NCBI GenBank assembly: GCA_017452525.1
Contig: JAFTMG010000082.1
Location: 29,460-93,459 of the forward strand
Length of the DNA stretch: 64,000 nt
Reading direction: 5' to 3'
From: Clostridia bacterium
GTDB lineage: Bacteria; Bacillota; Clostridia; Oscillospirales; CAG-272
The translations under genes and the position numbers were made by a program. Under the pieces are notes generated by a model. The model was not told the DNA's origin. It did not search any database and saw only the letters and a list, made by a program, of their open reading frames with translations. Positions 60,784 to 64,000 of this stretch are shown piece by piece. Within the stretch, counting starts at the first letter, position 1, and the number at the start of each line of letters is the position of its first letter.

Positions 60784-62070
60784 TCAAAAAATGATCCTCT
60801 GCTTTCCCGACTTGGCAATATCCTCGGGAACCTTAAAATATTTAACGATAGGGCAAAGCCTGTGTCCGTCGACCTCGGTGAAACGTTCGGCATAAGCTTC
60901 AAGCTCGGGGCTGACCTCAGCGTACATGATATCCCCATCGGAGTAAACGCCATTCTTTTGGCTCACGGTTCCGTCAAGCTCGGCATAGAGCAGCTTCGCG
61001 TGATCTTTTATGTATCGCAAGCCCTCAGCGAGACGCATCGTGCAGCAGAAGTATGCCTCGTAAACACCCGCCGTGCAAAGAGTATCCAGCAGTCCTTTGA
61101 CGACCGGTTGATCCGTTCCGGCCCCGCCGTTTGAGCGTTGCGCCGTGGCAAGTCCGTTGTGATATACCCTTGCCGCAATCGTGCGATAGCAAGGCTTGCC
61201 TGTAGTTTTATAAAGATCCAGCGCAAGCATAAGAGAATCCACAATGGCGCAGGGCTCTGTCCACGTGTCAGGTTTGTTCCACCAGTTGAGATTCTGATAG
61301 GTTTCGGTCATGCCCCCACCGTTTACATAGAGATCAAGGATGCTTTCAGCTCCCTTGAGATACTTTGCGTCCTGAGTCTCACCATAGGTCATCATCATGC
61401 CGCGCGCCGCGGTAAGAGTGCAATGCGTTTGCGCTTTGAGAGCCACCTTGTCGATTGCCAGATAGACCGATATCATCTCATCGAGAAGCTTCTTTACCCG
61501 TTCGTCCCCTGTCACGCGGAAGACGTGAGCAAGACCGTCAATACTCATAAAGGCACAGCCTGTGTCGCTTGAAAGTATCCAGCCGTCCGTGTCGGAAATA
61601 CGGCTTCCGCTGACTCCGCCGTCGTTTTGATCTGCTCGGTGTATCGGATATCCCGAAATGCGATCTGTAATGGGCAAATACAGATTTTCGCTTATCTTTC
61701 GGATCATCTCAAGGGAGTAACTGTCCCCAAAAGCTTCATAATGCTCACAAAGACCGCGAAGCAGCCACGAATGTCCCGACAGCTGCTGCTCGTGTATCGT
61801 TTTGCCGTCGAACACGGGACCGAAATAGCCCTTTGAATTGAGTCTTTCGGGCAGTTCCCGCATCATTTCCTGCATGCAGGGAATCACCTTGCCGCTGATT
61901 CTGTAGTGACAGACAAACGCCAGCAACGCGCGTCCCTCTTTGTCTCCGTACCATTCGTAATCTGCAGGCGAGAATACTCTGCCTATCTGATAATAGTCAC
62001 TGTTGGCAAGACGATTGAAGTTGAGTGATATTCTTTCATTGAGCTCTGATATATCGAGATGTTTGACCAT
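60784..62070 (-). CDS. GH127-like beta-L-arabinofuranosidase (DUF1680-type)
   Basis: 428 residues, all-helical toroid. The zinc-cysteine site of GH127 is recognisable: E272-P-C274 (TEPCAIVD) and C342-C343 (YFCCTMRLAEG), matching the Glu/Cys and Cys-Cys ligands of HypBA1. SGHSWLLRGLCEHYEAFGD and HNGLATAQ are typical too. It lacks the C-terminal beta domains of long GH127 members and has no signal peptide, so it acts on imported arabinosides. AAAGGAGATC precedes ATG 62070. Flanked by two direct repeats. Confidence 0.75.
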   Translation of the reverse strand: MVKHLDISELNERISLNFNRLANSDYYQIGRVFSPADYEWYGDKEGRALLAFVCHYRISGKVIPCMQEMMRELPERLNSKGYFGPVFDGKTIHEQQLSGHSWLLRGLCEHYEAFGDSYSLEMIRKISENLYLPITDRISGYPIHRADQNDGGVSGSRISDTDGWILSSDTGCAFMSIDGLAHVFRVTGDERVKKLLDEMISVYLAIDKVALKAQTHCTLTAARGMMMTYGETQDAKYLKGAESILDLYVNGGGMTETYQNLNWWNKPDTWTEPCAIVDSLMLALDLYKTTGKPCYRTIAARVYHNGLATAQRSNGGAGTDQPVVKGLLDTLCTAGVYEAYFCCTMRLAEGLRYIKDHAKLLYAELDGTVSQKNGVYSDGDIMYAEVSPELEAYAERFTEVDGHRLCPIVKYFKVPEDIAKSGKQRIIF

Positions 62071-62186
62071 AATGATCTCCTTTCAAGCATTTTCAGCTTT
62101 TCGTAGAATGAATGGTGTTTTATTCATTCCGTCCGTTTAACAGCGGGGCGTTGCCAAAAACGTTGTCACACAAACTTGCGAAACGT

Positions 62187-62250
62187 GCAAAAAGTGGCTT
62201 GGAATAAGGCTTCCAAGCCACTTGAAAACCTTATTTGATTATTCCCACTC
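62187..62250. repeat. Dispersed repeat R, copy 2
   Basis: A perfect 13-bp stem AAGTGGCTTGGAA/TTCCAAGCCACTT (62192-62204 and 62211-62223), then CTTGAAAA and ATTATTCCCACTC. On the minus strand the latter reads GAG TGG GAA TAA, the end of a small open frame (KNTEKEWE). The gap 62071-62406 holds no gene. Confidence 0.65.
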
Positions 62251-62406
62251 TTTTTCGGTGTTCTTCTTTTGCTTATTTATGCCCTAAATATTATTCTAAA
62301 AGGCAATTTTGACACCGATTTCCCACCCATTATTTCATTTCTCAAAACTTTTGTTGCAGAAAATGTTGCAAACTTGTCTGTGTGATGGTGTCGAGTGGCT
62401 TTGGGG

Positions 62407-63708
62407 TTATGGCTTTTCCATTCGAACCGTGTACTCGGTTCGTTTTGTTTTTACCAATCCGAGCTTATCGCAAATATGAAGCAATTCTTTGTTTGATAAA
62501 GGAACATCAATATAGGATTCTTTTCCACTAATTGATAGCACATACTCAAGAAGACGACTTCCAAAACCATTACGTTGATACTGCCCTTCGATGTATAAAT
62601 TATCTATATGTCCGTTATTTACCGTAACGACTCCGATTTCTCTGCCAAAGGATATACTATACAATTTTCCACCGTTTGAAATGTCTTTGTTAATTCTTTC
62701 TGCAATGATTTTTTCTTCCGTGATATACCTTGCTTCGTTTTCCTCACGGGACAAACTGTAATCAAACCTGCCATATCGATTTGCGTATCGGCAAATATGC
62801 TCAACTTGTTCGGTAGTGCCCGAAAACTCTTTGCATATAATTTGGTTTCCCATAGCAGCTACAATCTGTGAATCGGGATTTGACCAGGGTTTGTTGATCC
62901 CCCAGAAGATTGAATTATTGGAGTTTGTATCCAAACCTGAGAGCAGATCTTTGCGATTACATATCACTTTGTAATTTCTACGCTTGAAATAAAACATATT
63001 GCTCTCACAAGTAAAGATAGAACTTATCTTTTGTCCTTGATGTATCAATGCGTCTTTCAATGACAGCAAATCTACATCATTTGGAACGGTGTCATAAATA
63101 CCGTCAAACAAACGGAAACAAGCCCAATAATCCTTAACCTCCAGTACTATGCTTGATGTCCAACTTGCATAGCAATTTACCAATTGCATCAACACATATT
63201 TCCCATCAAACGCATGAAAATCTTCTTCGGAAATTAGTTTTGTTTCTTGTTCCGTATATGGTTTCCCAGATGTCTGCAACTGAACAGCAATGATATCTCC
63301 GTCATCAAAAATCCGTTCCGTGTGTACATTCGGCTTGATTTTCTTCCTTGACGGCTGCGGTGATAATAGTTTTTCTTTGAACTCGGTAAGCTTCTTTTTT
63401 CGGGAATCAAAAGTCTTTTGACCGGCTTCTTGCCACAACTCCAAACCGAATCCGCTATCAATCATTTCAATAGCTTTATTGCGTATCGAATCTGTCAATA
63501 TGCCTTTCTTCCACATAAAATCAGCAAGTGAATAAATATAGTTGCACCATTCTTCTTCATCCGATTCATCAAACATTTCTGTTCTGATATAGTTATCAAT
63601 CTGCTTCAACGCTTCTTCCACATCAAACTTATAGAAGGCAGCAGAGTATTCAATATATAAATCCTGTGCAGTATCATTACCTGTGATACTGGTATTCCAA
63701 GTTCCCAT
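62407..63708 (-). CDS. DUF4259-like N-terminal domain fused to GNAT acetyltransferase, AT-rich
   Basis: 433 residues. The first 120 residues (MGTWNTSITGNDTAQDLYIEY) match the DUF4259 opening. The middle, about 120-310, is an unrecognised beta-rich domain. The last 100 residues are a GNAT fold, with IDNLYIEGQYQRNGFGSRLLEYVL as acetyl-CoA loop. GGGAGGTGACGT precedes ATG 63708. The gene is AT-rich compared with the core. A combination of DUF4259 and GNAT is unusual; a defence or modification role is speculation. Confidence 0.75.
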   Translation of the reverse strand: MGTWNTSITGNDTAQDLYIEYSAAFYKFDVEEALKQIDNYIRTEMFDESDEEEWCNYIYSLADFMWKKGILTDSIRNKAIEMIDSGFGLELWQEAGQKTFDSRKKKLTEFKEKLLSPQPSRKKIKPNVHTERIFDDGDIIAVQLQTSGKPYTEQETKLISEEDFHAFDGKYVLMQLVNCYASWTSSIVLEVKDYWACFRLFDGIYDTVPNDVDLLSLKDALIHQGQKISSIFTCESNMFYFKRRNYKVICNRKDLLSGLDTNSNNSIFWGINKPWSNPDSQIVAAMGNQIICKEFSGTTEQVEHICRYANRYGRFDYSLSREENEARYITEEKIIAERINKDISNGGKLYSISFGREIGVVTVNNGHIDNLYIEGQYQRNGFGSRLLEYVLSISGKESYIDVPLSNKELLHICDKLGLVKTKRTEYTVRMEKP

Positions 63709-64000
63709 ACGTCACCTCCCATCTACTTAAAAACCACTTGCAACCATTTCTTTTCATGCTTTTTCCATGGCATGTTGCAAAAGTGTTGCAGTGGCAATTT
63801 CCATAGATTGTATAAATGCCCGAAAGCCCTTTATTTTCAAGGGTTTTCGGGCACTTGTTAGCCATTAGGTATTATTCCCACTCGCTAACCATTTTTGTCT
63901 CTGGTGTCTACAAGTAAGAATTTGGGTCATTTTCTATGGCATTTCGGGTCAAAATTGCACGTTTTTCTCACCTGTTTCAGAGGTCTACAGGCATTTGACC
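63709..64000. other. Non-coding end of window with hairpin and repeat
   Basis: A hairpin GCCCGAAAGCCCTT/AAGGGTTTTCGGGC (63818-63852) resembles 60256-60290, followed by ATTATTCCCACTCGC as in the R repeats. I see no gene in the rest, although it could be the 3' part of a gene outside the window. Confidence 0.5.

Noticed and set aside
63709..64000. tRNA or small RNA gene at the window end
   Set aside because: No cloverleaf or conserved loops; only a hairpin like that at 60256.

Overview
The window looks like chromosome of an uncultured gut-type Clostridia (Bacillota, Oscillospirales/Christensenellales-like). The grounds are: near-consensus sigma-A promoters (TTGACA-N17-TATAAT) and strong GGAGG ribosome binding sites; monoderm-style lipoproteins with lipoboxes; typical Clostridia families (DUF5696, DUF6897, DUF4932, DUF3267, PadR/DUF1700/DUF4097, heterodimeric ABC exporters); and a medium-high GC core interrupted by AT-rich islands. 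The genus cannot be named from the sequence. I see no rRNA, tRNA, CRISPR array or prophage.

Layout. 1-5800: a plus-strand catabolic run (sialate-O-acetylesterase-like protein, M20 amidohydrolase, nitrilase-GDPD fusion, GH43 glycosidase, acetyltransferase, unknown). 5850-9180: housekeeping genes (histidine phosphatase, ROK glucokinase, RlmI-type rRNA methyltransferase). 9180-10185: a 1-kb non-coding stretch with a strong promoter and a leader carrying a GNRA-type hairpin and an early terminator. 10186-23308: a 13-kb operon with a very large substrate-binding protein, two pairs of ABC sugar-type permeases, an NHL/TPR/Yip1 membrane protein and a 1197-residue DUF5696 protein. The first permease gene carries an in-frame TAG where a CAG glutamine codon is expected. 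23498-28672: phosphatase, metallo-beta-lactamase lipoprotein, cytidine deaminase, HD hydrolase, membrane protein.

28671-30563 is an AT-rich island inserted between the two arms of what was probably one bidirectional terminator. It is bounded by 27-bp inverted repeats, carries a DUF4932 peptidase-like gene and contains a nested DUF559-nuclease cassette with its own ~50-bp inverted repeats. 30574-34622: a MarR-controlled heterodimeric ABC exporter. 34825-37648: HAD phosphatase, acyl esterase, Nudix and DUF3267 genes. 37653-38589: another inverted-repeat-bounded AT-rich single-gene cassette. 38674-45176: SDR, MFS, two PadR-controlled membrane modules and a lipoprotein. 45310-51336: two divergent sets with GDPD, CofE-like ligase and amidohydrolase against Fe-ADH, MBL hydrolase and a GDPD lipoprotein. 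51402-54818: a large secreted M6-type metalloprotease, followed by a relic of a GDPD gene. 54960-59486: FAD oxidoreductase, two metallophosphoesterases, Ogt and a DMT transporter. 59692-64000: a repeat-rich zone with an acetyltransferase, a lipoprotein, a GH127-like arabinofuranosidase and a DUF4259-like/GNAT fusion.

Together the genes suggest a polysaccharide- and glycerophosphodiester-scavenging gut commensal. The most notable items are the inverted-repeat cassettes, the DUF5696 transporter operon with its attenuator-like leader and amber-interrupted permease, and several unusual domain fusions.
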